Shown here: one piece after another, positions 35,457 through 45,450 of the stretch | Layout of the letters: each line of letters opens with the position of its first letter | How positions within the stretch are numbered: the stretch's first letter is position 1 | Assembly: GCF_963678635.1 (NCBI RefSeq) | Contig: NC_087065.1 | Span: 10,003,579-10,067,578, forward strand | Length of the DNA stretch: 64,000 bases | Reading direction: 5' to 3' | DNA from: Symsagittifera roscoffensis | Taxonomy: Eukaryota; Xenacoelomorpha; Acoela; Convolutidae | Notes under the pieces: model-generated | Databases searched by the model: none | What the model was told of the DNA's origin: nothing | What the model saw: the letters and a program-made list of their open reading frames with translations, nothing else | Made by a program: the position numbers and the translations under genes

Positions 35457-36000
35457 TCATTTGGAACATTTAGGGCTTTGCCCATAGAAACTCATTTTTT
35501 AAACGAACTGGTTTCAACTTAATTTTCATGCTCATTATCTGTTTTTGTGTACTTATATGTCAAATAAAACCATTTGACAGGTTGTTATGGAAATGGAAAA
35601 CGTTACAAAAGCTTTCTCGAGAAGACTCAGCTGATCTTTGAGGAAGCACTGTGATAATTATATGGCTCTAAGGGGTGATTAAAGCAAAAAAAACTGCTCT
35701 ATAAAGGGAAGCCAGCGGTAAGATAGAGAACATTTTCTCTAATGATCAATTATTATGGCGTTGACCGATCACCTATCAACTGAATTGAGACAAGAAATTT
35801 GAACCAAATAACTCATTCGCGCAAAATGCATAAACTCAGTGTTTCCCAAAGTAATTTCCTTAGCTGAATCAGCCGTGCTACATATCACTGCGTGGGACTT
35901 GTGAATTTACTCTATATCTGTGCGAATCTCTGAATAATCTGTTATTTTTTCTTTTTTTTTTACAAAACTTTTACTACTGCACAGTGCACTTAACGAAAAA
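35457..36000. other. non-coding, one hairpin-end fragment
   Basis: GGAACATTTAGGGCTTTGCCC at about 35462 is an isolated end of the hairpin family. No gene is seen. Confidence 0.45.
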
Positions 36001-36497
36001 GGCTGTTAGTACCAGGGTGAAACCCTGAAATTAGCAACTGTCCTTAAACGCTTGTGAAATGTTTTATAAACAAATTACTCTTGAATAAAATGTAAAAAAT
36101 TTTAGCGAAAAGAAAAAATTCTATTTTCTTTTCAAAATTTGTTTAAAAACTTTTCCAAACCACCTTATGTAAAACATAAATGATGTAATGAGCCTCTAGT
36201 GAGGTACTAAAAAGACCAAAAAACTTGCCTCAATTCATTTTCGAATGAATTCTGGGAGCCATCAAATTGCCGCGGACTCGTTAATAGATCGCGCGTCAAT
36301 TGTCAATAAACAGGCAACTGACAGTTTTCACACCACCGTTATTTAGAAAAACTCAATGATAAAATTTTTTTTAGTTTGGCGCTCAGGGCGGCAGTAATTT
36401 CGATATGATATATCAAATAAGGCTAAAAAAGGTCAAACTTTGTCTAAAGAAAAAACACGACGAAGTATTCCGTTAGTTTCTTCGAAAATCGGAACTG
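36001..36497 (-). mobile_element. hairpin-ended dispersed repeat, diverged copy
   Basis: The left side has CCAGGGTGAAACCCTGA (a degenerate hairpin). The right side ends CGTTAGTTTCTTCG and AAAATCGGAACT, matching the terminus at 32981. The middle keeps GATCGCGCGTCAATTG. It is clearly older than copies 1 and 3. Confidence 0.5.
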
Positions 36498-36689
36498 CAA
36501 AACTTCGTTCTAAGGCCAGAAATTAATAATGCCTCATGAAAGGTGCAAATTAGCTTATGCACCGAAGTATTGATCAAAATTCGAAAAATAGACAAGAGGT
36601 TCTTTGAGGCTTTGGAACTCTCAGTTTCGAACGGCTAATAATTGTTCCTTTATTTCTGGTATTTTATTTTTCACACTGGCTGATACTAC

Positions 36690-37483
36690 TTGTTTTTAAA
36701 ATGGCGGCTAATTTTAATTGCATGGGTAACGTTCTCGAACGAATCCAAGTAATCGTCTATGTAAAAATTTTCATTTACGACTGAGACGGTATGTGGACAT
36801 ATTGTCAGTTGCTGTTTTTCGCAACGCGAAAATGGCGCACGTAGGCGAATTCCGTGCGCAGAGTATATGGCGAGTGTACTGATGAACTACCACATCGGAA
36901 GTGGTATCCTCCCGCCACAAAAAAAAACGGAGTGAAATTAGATCGCGGGCGAGGACTCATACCTGGAGGAACATACCCTCTATATCCGCGGAGACGGCGT
37001 ACTTGTCTTGACGGAATCGCAAAAGTACAAAAATTAAATTTTGGAGAAGGTCCGACCCACCAATAAGGACTTATTTAAGGATGTGCCGTGAAACTTAGAA
37101 GTCCCATTCAGGTCTCGGCGCACCTCACCCAACTTGTTCGGATTTACGATGGGATGGTGCGGAAGATACCACTCGCGATCGGAACGCTAACGTTGATGAT
37201 GCGGATCGACGGTAACGACATAGCCTTTCCTAATGTCCTCTCTAATTGTGTCTGCGTATCTTTCGCGCAGTTCAGGACCTTTACTTAAGCTTCTCTCCAA
37301 TGTTTTAAATTGGGCGAGTGACGAGTAATAGTTGCTTGATAGACTGACATTACTATCAATCCAAAGCATAGGAACAATGTATCTTTCGCCATTGTGAACG
37401 GTTTCAGAATTTAGGATGGATAAAGCATAATTATCTGCAACGGAACGGGCATCGACTTGTTTGAAAGCATCATCAATTTCCAA
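36690..37483 (-). pseudogene. BEL/Pao reverse transcriptase, N-terminal and palm, frameshifted
   Basis: The first 98 codons (37483-37187) are open and contain the pre-RT region (VDARSVADNYAL, MLWIDSNVSL, ERYADTIREDI). Beyond 37187 the homologous motifs continue in shifted frames: HHPIVNPNKLGEVRRD, FHGTSLNKSLLVG, then the catalytic FYIDDYLDS at 36768-36742. At least two frameshifts and in-frame stops break it, and the thumb and everything after are absent, so it cannot make an active enzyme. Confidence 0.85.
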
Positions 37484-37756
37484 CTAGTACCAGGATTTTA
37501 TCTGATCGGTAAAAGAAGAATCTTCAACAACACACTTGAAACATGAAGATATAGAAACAACGGACGGCGGCAACGGACCACTTATGACCCAACCTATCGG
37601 TAGGCGATCGGAACACGGTGAGTTATAATCATCTCCCAAGATGAATTCAATGGGTCTAACGGCGTGATTGTAGTCTTGTCCTGTAATAACTTCAACGTCC
37701 TCATAAGTATATTGAGTGGGCTTAATAGGTGCTAATTGTGGGTATTTATTCTGCAA
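37484..37756 (-). pseudogene. BEL/Pao protease-RT linker segment (90 codons)
   Basis: An open frame with PQLAPIKPTQYTYEDVEVI, IGWVISGPLP and the downstream cysteine-containing FKCVVED. This is the DUF1758-type region between zinc knuckles and RT in BEL/Pao polyproteins. It runs directly up to the RT segment (stop then next frame), so it was once continuous with it. Confidence 0.8.
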
Positions 37757-37804
37757 ATCAGCAATATTGATTAATTCGGAACCAATCCTAATATTGTCTT
37801 TAAC

Positions 37805-38180
37805 TTATGCACACAGAGAGAATACAAAATCACTACTATTTGGCTTGGAAGAAACTGTAAACTTGACCCTCTGAGTCTCAGCGACGGTGTTTGAAATGAA
37901 ACCACGAGGATACACCAAGTGTTGCAATTGGCAACAACCCTTTAGACGATTCAATGTCATGTACATCCCTAACAGCGACATGGGTGGAACGGTTTGTATT
38001 CTCCTTGGATGTGTTTGAACCAGCCTTATTTGAGATATTTGAGTTTTTCTTCTGAAGAAATTTTTTTTCGGCTCCATGGAGCAAGACATTATGTATGCTA
38101 TCGACCTCTGGCTTCGGGCACTTTTTAGCTCTGGAACATTGCCGGAAACTATGATTGCCATTGAGGCAAGCGAAGCAAAG
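37805..38180 (-). pseudogene. BEL/Pao gag zinc knuckles and start of protease region
   Basis: A CCHC knuckle CFACLNGNHSFRQC (about 38176-38135) is followed by KKCPKPE, IHNVLLHGAEKKF and KGLLPIATLGV, in the order typical of BEL/Pao. The reading frame shifts twice between 38180 and 37805. The aspartic protease active site itself is not readable. Confidence 0.8.
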
Positions 38181-38389
38181 TTTTTGTTCAGCTACGTATT
38201 TTGCTCGCTGAGTAGCATTCTTTTTCTTGAAAATAGATCAGTTCCACAATGCATGACTACCCTTACACAAAACGCGCGGCGGAAACTTAAACATATCCTG
38301 AGCCTTACTAGTTATCTGGCTATTGGCTGCAAAAACGTTGGTTGTTTTCGGCTTAACTGGTTCCTCGTTAGAGTTAAGTACACGTAACC

Positions 38390-39157
38390 TTTCGTGGCCT
38401 TTTCTTTCAACCATTTATTAAAGTCTAAGAGTGTTGATCGCCGCCAATTATGCCTAACAGTATGCATTGACCAAGCTTACTTGAGGTTAAGCGGAAGTTT
38501 ACTAACAGCTTGGTTTAACAGGTTAACACTCTTTAGATCATCGTTGAATGACAATGATTTGAAAACTGCTACGCGGCCAGATATGGCGGAGGAGAAACTA
38601 ATGACATTTTCCGAATTGTGCATCTTAAGTGGAGGAAAAGTATTCAGCTTATCAAGATGCGCACCAACAATAGCGTGTGGTTGCCTAAACTTCTGTTGCA
38701 AGGCGGCCAGTGCATCCTTGTACATATCGCCACCAAAACTAAACTGCGCAATTGCGGTTTTTGCTTCGCCTGTGACGAGTGTTTTTAAGTATGTCAATTT
38801 CGTATCATCGGTGAGAACAGCGGAATCAACAGTGAACTTAAACTGACCAAACCATTCGTGCCAGTTTAGCGAGTTGCCGTCAAGCTGGGCTAACTTCCAT
38901 TCAGGAAGATGATCTTTGCGACTATGCATCAATAATTCCGCCAATTCACGAGCGGAGAGAGATCGATCCGATGAACAACATTGGTTCGGATTAGCAAAAG
39001 ACGGTGCGTAGGTTTCGTTGACTGGCTGATAACCAGTGTTAGTAATAATGACAAAATGCGGAACATGTTGAGGATTAACTAGTCGAGTATTAAAATACAC
39101 AGTCCCACCGCTAGTATACGGGACGGCTAGGTTACATGGTGGGACAACAGTTATCAC
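38390..39157 (-). pseudogene. BEL/Pao Gag core (DUF1759-like)
   Basis: A 226-codon frame (39157-38477) carries the conserved series LPEWKLAQLDGNSLNWHEWF, LTYLKTLVTGEAKTAIAQF and GAHLDKLNTFPPLKMHNSEN. A continuation (MHTVRHNWRRSTLLDFNKWL) follows after a frameshift at about 38440-38400. It is the best preserved part of the element. Confidence 0.88.
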
Positions 39158-39633
39158 ATTAGAAAAACGTTTCCAGCATTACAACACTGAACGGGCGATA
39201 CTTTTGGATTTGTAGCAGCCAATTGCCATAAGTTTGCATCACTTGTATAGTAATCTTTGATATTAGGCGACACAGTATGAGGTACAAAGGGAACATAATG
39301 TTGAGTCTGGACTGGCGCCGCATGGCAATGAGGTGCCGAAAGGAAAACCGGCGGTGGGTTTACTCCACAAGATGAGAAGTCACCACCAGCAAATGCGGAT
39401 GACAACGAAACGAAACCAATAACGGCTTGTGCCGGTAACATTGGGACCGGTAAGTATTCCGGTTGCACGTTGGCAAAACTACCATTAGTTAAGTTTGAAC
39501 TCAAGGTCTGTAAAGGAACAGCAGACGGTGGTGGTAACACGTGTGCACTAGAATGCATAATGTTAACTGGGAATGAAGCAGATGGAAGAGAAGCTTGCAA
39601 TGGCAAAAAGCTTGCACTGCGAAATTGAGGCAC
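39154..39633 (-). CDS. Pro/Ser-rich N-terminal Gag region (159 codons, BEL/Pao)
   Basis: Low-complexity P, S, A and V-rich frame whose stop overlaps the start of the Gag core frame by 4 nt (39157/39154), so it was probably fused to it. No domain of its own. It is likely a disordered linker of the polyprotein. Confidence 0.55.
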   Translation of the reverse strand: MPQFRSASFLPLQASLPSASFPVNIMHSSAHVLPPPSAVPLQTLSSNLTNGSFANVQPEYLPVPMLPAQAVIGFVSLSSAFAGGDFSSCGVNPPPVFLSAPHCHAAPVQTQHYVPFVPHTVSPNIKDYYTSDANLWQLAATNPKVSPVQCCNAGNVFLM

Positions 39634-39657
39634 AGACTAAAGTCCATGACTATGGAT

Positions 39658-40089
39658 TCAAGGGTCACTCAATGCAGTGTGCTCATGGTTATGACTATAA
39701 CTTGTGTTTATTGCATGAGCGAGGCTGACCGAAGTAGTCGGATCTGACGAAATTGGTACAGGAGTGATTGGTACCTTCTCGCTAACTTCAGATGAATTAT
39801 CCTCAAGTTCAAACGCTTTCAATTCCATTTCAATTAGTTGCTTTTTATGATTTTCAGCCAATTGCTCTAGTTCCAGCTGACTTTGTTTGATCTTAAGAGG
39901 GTTCTCTTGCTCTTTAAGTCTTAAAGATACTTGATAATGCCATTCCAGCTCCTCATGGCGTCGTTTTACTAAAGCTAGCTCATGCCGTTTCTCACTTGAT
40001 GACATAGTGCGAACAGTCGGTGTGACGAGTAGAAGCAGATTTATCAGACTTATGTGACTCACGTTTTCTACTATCCTTTGACTGATCAT
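39658..40089 (-). CDS. coiled-coil N-terminal Gag segment (BEL/Pao)
   Basis: From an internal ATG (MSSSEKRHELALVKRRHEE) the frame has about 60 residues rich in E, K, Q and L with heptad spacing, then an acidic-Ser tail. A coiled coil ahead of DUF1759 is common in BEL/Pao Gag. It is separated from the next piece by a stop. Confidence 0.55.
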   Translation of the reverse strand: MISQRIVENVSHISLINLLLLVTPTVRTMSSSEKRHELALVKRRHEELEWHYQVSLRLKEQENPLKIKQSQLELEQLAENHKKQLIEMELKAFELEDNSSEVSEKVPITPVPISSDPTTSVSLAHAINTSYSHNHEHTALSDP

Positions 40090-40282
40090 AGACCTGAGAC
40101 CTATTTTCAGATACTCGAGCTTCTGAGTCTCTTGTTTTGTGCGTGCGAGCGTGAGGATGTCTCAGACCTAGTTTGTTGTAAAGATCCCTTGCTCCCTGAA
40201 AGGCCGGCTACTGAAAATGACAAAAATTCAAGGCTCATCTTGTAACTCTGAGCTTCATGCATTACTTTATCGTTCATTTTGG

Positions 40283-41286
40283 TTACTTTCTTAAGCCAAA
40301 GGTCTTGCTGAGCAATAATTTTTTCAGTGTTTTCCGTGTTCCCCCTAACCTAATTAATTGCTCTTTTATGCCAACAGCTTTTTCCAACGCAATTTTACAT
40401 TTGTAAGCAGCAATATCAATTTTTGCGGTCCGACTATTGTTCTCAATGTACTCAAGTAATAATGAGTGACTTTTAAGGAGCACCTTTTCTAGATTTAGAC
40501 GGGTTTCAAATAACTTGCGTATCTTATTTTGGAATTTTTTTTCCATGTTCTTCACAAACTGACAATATTTCACAGATGCTCACTAAATAGAAAACAATCA
40601 ATAAAAAGAGATACTGTTTTGATACGTAATTAAATTTACATGAATATGTCAACATTAGTTTACAAGATGGGGGAACTTGACGTCTCAAAGCTTCTGCCTG
40701 AAGCCTATTTTTTATAGCTTTTCGAGCTTTGAGTGGTAAGCGGTTCCGCTTTATACGAGTCTTAAGGATATTAAGATTAGCGCTATAGCGCTTTAGAAGG
40801 AGGAGAGTCTTTAATTCAAGGGAAGAAGGCTGGTGAAGCTCTTTGTACTTCTCAATTAGTACCTGGTCCTTAGCCTTACGCTTAGAGATAAAGTCTTTGA
40901 CGACGTTCAGAACGAGAATACTTGTTGAAAATAAACTTCCCTTTATATTCTCGGTTCCGTTCCGTCTACAGTGTACGATCGCACAAATATTTGTCCTAAT
41001 ACCTTTATAACAAATTGACAAGTTTCCCACTACTCAGCTTGCGGTTATTGTTGCTGAGGTGCCTACTTATTGAGTTATTAATTGCGTCGTGCCAAATTAC
41101 AAGGTCGTTACGGTGAGACAAGTACTGATGAAGGTAGTACTTTTTTGTTTTCTGAGAGTCCCTAGCGTTAAAGTTCAAACTTAAACCTGGCTTTGTAAAG
41201 CAAGTATCTTTGATGCGCTTCTGGGACGGAGCGGGAAGTTTTAGTAGCGCGTGATCCAAGGAAGTAGCTCCTAGAATGCATACCAT
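40283..41286 (-). pseudogene. unidentified ORF region upstream of BEL/Pao gag, frameshifted
   Basis: Three overlapping frames (41286-41005, 41030-40524 from a GTG, 40573-40283) read as one damaged coding stretch. Motifs are DLVIWHDAINNSISRH, CAIVHCRRNGTENI, VVKDFISKRKAK and HQPSSLELKTL, then a hydrophobic stretch (YLFLLIVFYLVS) and a K/L-rich coiled-coil-like end. The first shift lies between 41030 and 41005. No standard BEL/Pao domain fits. It may be an accessory protein carried by this lineage, or host sequence. The W-H-D plus later H pattern recalls a hydrolase-like active site, but that is weak. Confidence 0.55.
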
Positions 41287-42011
41287 ACATTTAAGGGACC
41301 TATGCGACAGCTACGTTACGCTTAAGTATTAATGGGGTTGAAAAATTAAGTAGGTCGGTTGAACTCCAAAAACACAGACGGAGTAAACCTGAGGATGAAA
41401 GAAAAAACTTAACTCACTTACTATCACCGTACCTGACTACTTAACATTACTGTCACGCAACGAAGTCAATAATCGGACGGGCAGAAACGGCTTTGATTTA
41501 CTGGAAGCGAACTGGAGAACTCGCAGAACTCTGGTGACGGTTTCGCAGAACTCTGGTGACGTTTTGAGGATTTTTTTTGACAATTTTTTTTACTTTTTTC
41601 ACGAAAGGTTTCGGAAAATTTTGATCAGCGGGTTCGATTCATAAACCAATCCAAAAACTAACCCAGTACCTCTTGTCTTTGTTCCAATTTCACGGATTAA
41701 TTTTCTGTTCTTATATATCCGAAAACTTTGGTATCTAGAAAAAAATGTCAAGTCAGTTTGTCTATGTACCGACTGTGAGATATTTCAGTTGAACAGAACT
41801 GTCCAAAAGTTTTGGTTATTCAAAAAAATTACCGGGTGCTATCTTGCGGAAAAAATTCTAGCATATAGTACATCGTATATAAATTCATAGCACAATTGGA
41901 GTTTCAACAGTTTTGGAAACTTCAAACAGTTTTTAATTGGAGATTGGCGACACCGGGAAAAAACTTCGGCTGTCGAGAAAAACACATTTGCAATTGACCA
42001 AAAGTCAACAA
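41287..42011. other. no recognisable gene
   Basis: A 24-bp direct repeat (GAACTCTGGTGACG-type) occurs at about 41524-41560. Otherwise nothing is recognised, including no second LTR for either neighbouring element. Confidence 0.45.
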
Positions 42012-42503
42012 TCAGGACACCTGAACAGGCCTCTCTTCCGGCAGTCTGCTCTTTTGTCTGTCTGCTCTGTCGTCTGTCTGCTCTGTCGTCTGTCTGCTCT
42101 GTCGATTGTCGGTTGTGTTGTACGAGTGCGAAAATTTTTGTCGTAAAGTAGCAGGAACGGCAATGATTTGGACCTCGCTCTCCAAACTGAACTCTTTTAA
42201 GTTTCGAGCCTGCACCGTAAAAGTGTACTGCAGACCCTTCCTCAGGTTTGGAAATTCAACTCTTCATTTATCTCGAACATTCTCCAAATTGCGATTGTCG
42301 TTAACGTATTTGAACTCTTCCTTTGTCTCCAATATTCTGTACTTAATAATGAATGACGTCACTGGGTGTTTGGGCACTTCGGTGTAGTCCCACTTTAATA
42401 GAACAGCCGTCCCTTGTGTCCCTCGGTGAAGCTCGTGTCGACCGACTTCGCGTCTTCGTCGGTCCTTTGCAGGGCGCCAAAATGCGCGCTCAATCTCCGT
42501 CAA
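42012..42503 (-). pseudogene. fibronectin type III domain, one in-frame stop
   Basis: A single frame from 42503 to 42012, interrupted only by TGA at 42266-42264, reads as one FN3 domain at about 42413-42150. The first half has VLLKWDYTEVPKHPV and FIIKYRI (the B-strand Trp and C-strand Tyr). After the stop come FPNLRKGLQYTFTVQARN (the Leu and Tyr/Phe of strands E-F) and LESEVQIIAV (strand G). FN3 modules serve in extracellular or giant intracellular proteins of animals. The start of the frame lies in sequence shared with the tRNA-bearing repeat, immediately after its primer-site-like stretch, so this may be a captured host exon. A damaged real exon is the alternative. Confidence 0.7.
42057..42104 (+). 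repeat. 16-bp tandem repeat, three exact units
   Basis: TCTGTCTGCTCTGTCG is repeated at 42057, 42073 and 42089, with partial units on both sides. It encodes the R/Q/T/D-rich tail of the FN3 frame on the minus strand. Confidence 0.9.
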
Positions 42504-42913
42504 CTAGATAAAACGGCTCGGAAAATAATGTTTAACTCGTATTGTCGGCAATACAGACATTTATAACTAAGCCAAAAACTCACATAACCCATGTTCATAA
42601 TTTCAACAATAATCAGCTCTAATAAACCAATTGGCGCAAGCTAGCCACAAGAACCGGTCGGTAATGTCCTTGAGACAAATTGCTCTTTTTGGCGGTCAGC
42701 CTTAATCAAGGCTGGACCGAATTAGAACCGAAAATCAGTTAAAATAGGATATGACCCCCTTTTTAGTTTATTAATACATGGGCAGGTGAGGGAATCGAAC
42801 CTACGTCAACTGTCATGTCTTTATAGTCGGCGTTACGTCACTTTAGCTTAGGCATCTCGGCCAACTGTTCTTATTTATGTATTTATACTCTGTTTTACAT
42901 TTGCGTTGCAACA
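42483..42913 (-). mobile_element. tRNA-bearing LTR-like repeat, copy 2
   Basis: The 431-bp unit on the minus strand starts TGTTGCAACGCAAATG and ends GAGCGCGCA, with TATAAATAC upstream of a tRNA-like unit and AATAAA downstream of it. It is followed by TTTTGGCGCCCTGCAAAGG, whose TGGCGCCC matches the start of a tRNA-Lys-type retroelement primer site. Its central block (42645-42725) is almost identical to copy 1, while the tRNA-like head and the 3' part are diverged. Confidence 0.6.
42779..42867 (-). tRNA. tRNA-Leu/Ser-like pseudogene within repeat copy 2
   Basis: The A-box match is TGGCCGAGATGCC and the B-box match is GGTTCGATTCC, with an extended region between them as in class II tRNAs. The acceptor ends pair poorly. 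Confidence 0.55.
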
Positions 42914-43273
42914 TATATCTTTTTCGGAGAATCAACTTGTCTCAATTCAATCTGGAATAATTTCTAAGCTGCAATCTGTCACTCGCCCTACAAAATACTG
43001 AAAAATCACGTCTTAGTTTGAATCAAATCATCTTTATTAGTCATTTTCTTCAAAGTTTGGAGCAAAAACTAACTAGAATTGAATATTCAAAATGCCGTTT
43101 GACTGGTTTAGACTAATTCTGTTGAAACTATTAGAAAAATTATAAAACTTCAACTGCCACTATAAAACACTAACCGTTGAATTTTTAGCACTATAAGGGA
43201 GTTTATATGACCATTTGGTGTAGTTCAGTTCAATTTGAAACAATTTTGAGTGAGCAATGATCGCAGTGACATT
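42914..43273. other. no recognisable gene
   Basis: AT-rich, with no repeat or ORF recognised. Confidence 0.45.
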
Positions 43274-43478
43274 TGGCTCTTTTTCCTTTTCCCCCCACCT
43301 CACACGAGCTTCAATATATTATTGTAACGAGTGGTTTTACGAGGTTAAGTATGAAGACCAAATATGTTTGTCGTACCCTTATTAGTCTGTATGTAAAATT
43401 TCATAATGATCAGACAATGTGGTCAACAAATTTACATGTAAAAATTTGCAGGTGGGGGGGGGGAAGGAAAAAGAGCCA
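43274..43478. mobile_element. MITE with pyrimidine/C-run terminal inverted repeats
   Basis: The left end TGGCTCTTTTTCC followed by TTTTCCCCCCACCT is mirrored by the right end (AGGTGGGGGG..., GGAAGGAAAAAGAGCCA). The flanks GACATT and TACATT agree at 5 of 6 positions. The ORF crossing it (43273-43524) is a by-product. Confidence 0.7.
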
Positions 43479-43890
43479 TACATTTTTGCATTTCCTTTTC
43501 GGCAGCCAATCATTCAGTTATTAAAGGACGTTTAATTGGTCGATATTTTTTTTGGCTAATTAGAAAGGAATTTTATGCAATTTTATGGTAACTCACGTAA
43601 CTGATACGAATGTTTTAATTAGTTCAAATCAAAAGTTGATTCAGCCGTGTTTGGTGAGTTAAAAAAAACTCACATAGCTGAAAACGCTTGTTGTGGGTAC
43701 AGTCAAATTGGAAATAGCCGACTATAGTTATAATGAAGCATTTTATAAGGATACCCTAACTATCAATCCTTCAAAGAATTTTCTGAGCAGCCGCATGCTG
43801 TTGTAGGATCTCATCTGGAAAATTTGAGTCATTTTTACCCCAAATAATCCAAAATTCAGAAAACATATTAATTTCTTTTTCAACAATCAG

Positions 43891-44162
43891 GGCGCTGGTT
43901 TGAGTTTTTGTTGTTCCACGATGAACTCAAAAGTGAATCGAATAAAAAAATTGCCGTTGTCATTTGTGATAGTTCTCCTCAATTGTGTTTTTTTTCCTTT
44001 CATTTTAACCGTAAAAAAATTCGGCTCTACAACGCTGAAAAATATCAACAAATGAAGTGCTATAAACCCGTAGAAATTAATATACGCGAAATTTTGTTTT
44101 CCCCTCGAGCTTTTGCTTTTGTTGTAGACAAAATCCGCATTACGTCTAAAAGCACAAACTAA
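43891..44162 (+). CDS. candidate terminal exon, 89 residues (unknown)
   Basis: Preceded by a good acceptor (TTTCTTTTTCAACAATCAG), the frame opens with RWFEFLLFHDELKSES and runs to a TAA at 44160-44162. The product is mixed, with a basic, aromatic middle and no recognised domain. An alternative frame in the same exon begins MNSKVNRIKK with a membrane-like stretch, so the frame is not certain. An open run of this length is expected a dozen times by chance in the window; the splice context raises it only slightly. Confidence 0.22.
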
Positions 44163-44281
44163 AAGCGTTTTGGGAAATATAGCCGCAATTGGCACCTATA
44201 AAAGCAATACAATATAAACAAAAGGAGTTTGAGAAAACTAGAGGGCAGGATTCCTACCACGCAGTATAACCCATTAAAAAC

Positions 44282-45325
44282 ATGCTCCGTACGCTTTCCG
44301 ATAAGTTAGATCGTTGGTGGTTCATTACACCGTGTTTTTGCTCAAACTCAACTGAATTTGAATATGCTATTAAAGATTTTTCTCAGCTGATTGAGTTAAA
44401 CAAACCATGGTACAAAATGGAGAGTAATCGTTTGGAGCTTTCATACAAGCAGAGATTCGTCCGCCGCTGACAAACATGGTTTTCATTTTTGAAAAACGAA
44501 ACTTTTCATGATGGTGAAAGATATTTTGTACCCTATCATTGAATTGAAAACGAAACTAATTTGCGTAATAGTTATTTTTCCTCATTGGCACAATTAAATC
44601 GTTAGGGAAGAAATTGGACAAAGTTCGCTTGCACTGTGAGAGAATATTAGAAAAGATTTTAAGAAGGGATCTGTTTTAACTGTGCACCCACATGATCTCT
44701 TTCACGAAAGTACCTTTAATCGTATCTCACGCACCTTCCAGTGTTGAAACCGAAAAGGCGGAGTTTGTGTGCGATTTGCGAGAAGTGTCAAGCGAGTGCA
44801 ACTAGATAACCTTGGCAACAGGAGAGTGACCGAGGAGGTTTGAGCAACCAATTTTTGGCTGGTTCAGCAGTCAAAAAACGCACGACTATCACAACTGTTA
44901 GGTTTGACCCCAAATCACTTCATACTTAGAACACAGTCAACTCCCGTCGCAAAATTTTGAAGAAAATTTTGACCTCAAGAAGCGTTACGCTAGGGCACAA
45001 TCTTACGCTAACGCCCTTTGGTCATGCCTGTTGTGCGATTACGAACCTTCCCTTGAAAAAATCAAAGAGGCAGAGCAATTCGAAAGTCGCCTCGAAAGTT
45101 GATTTGTTTGGATTTTTGAGACCGACTGACCGCGTGGGCACTACTTACTCGACTGTAAAATCAAACTACATAACGGCAGAGAGGGATGAGCACAAGCAGA
45201 CAGATATTAAAACAGTTACGAGCGATCTGACTCCTCCAACCGGAATTCTCGATCCTGATTTTTGTCTTTACGGACCGAGGATGTCGCAAAGCAAATGTCG
45301 TAAGCGAGAGTATAAATGCATGTAA
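44282..45325 (+). pseudogene. coding-like stretch with shifting frames (unidentified)
   Basis: Successive short open segments in different plus frames look protein-like: MLRTLSDKLDRWWFIT (44282-44470), KKLDKVRLHCERILEKIL (about 44600-44675), SVETEKAEFVCDLREVSSE (about 44740-44800), FDLKKRYARAQSYANALWS (about 44970-45025) through EAEQFESRLES, then from the +1 frame PTDRVGTTYSTVKS and LTPPTGILDPDFCLYGP to a stop at 45325. GC is above background. No family is recognised. It ends exactly at the third tRNA-bearing repeat, so it could be the inside of a decayed retroelement or an old gene. Confidence 0.25.
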
Positions 45326-45450
45326 ACCAACTTGAATATCAGAGGACCAAGCCTGGACTATGCACAGAGCTTACAGACCAGTTCTACGCGGGTTCGAGCT
45401 CCCCTCATACCCCGACCTTTATACATTTAACTATAATGGTTGGTGCCCCA
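45283..45450 (+). mobile_element. tRNA-bearing repeat, degenerate copy 3
   Basis: TGTCGCAAAGCAAATGTCG, GAGAGTATAAATGCATG and a B-box-like GGTTCGAGCTCCCC (about 45391) follow one another at the same spacing as TGTTGCAACGCAAATG, the TATA-like stretch and the B-box in copies 1 and 2. The conserved central block is not present, so the copy is truncated or replaced downstream. Confidence 0.4.

Larger units (their letters stand above)
36690..41286 (-). mobile_element. decayed BEL/Pao LTR retrotransposon, 3' part missing
   Basis: On the minus strand, pieces of an accessory region, Gag, zinc knuckles, protease region and reverse transcriptase follow one another with several frameshifts. The sequence stops shortly after the RT active-site motif at about 36742. 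RNase H, integrase and LTRs are not found. Gag with this family of motifs plus an FYIDDYLDS active site is BEL/Pao, not Gypsy. Confidence 0.88.

Noticed and set aside
41615-41640. B-box-like GGTTCGATTC
   Set aside because: No A-box at proper spacing; likely chance.
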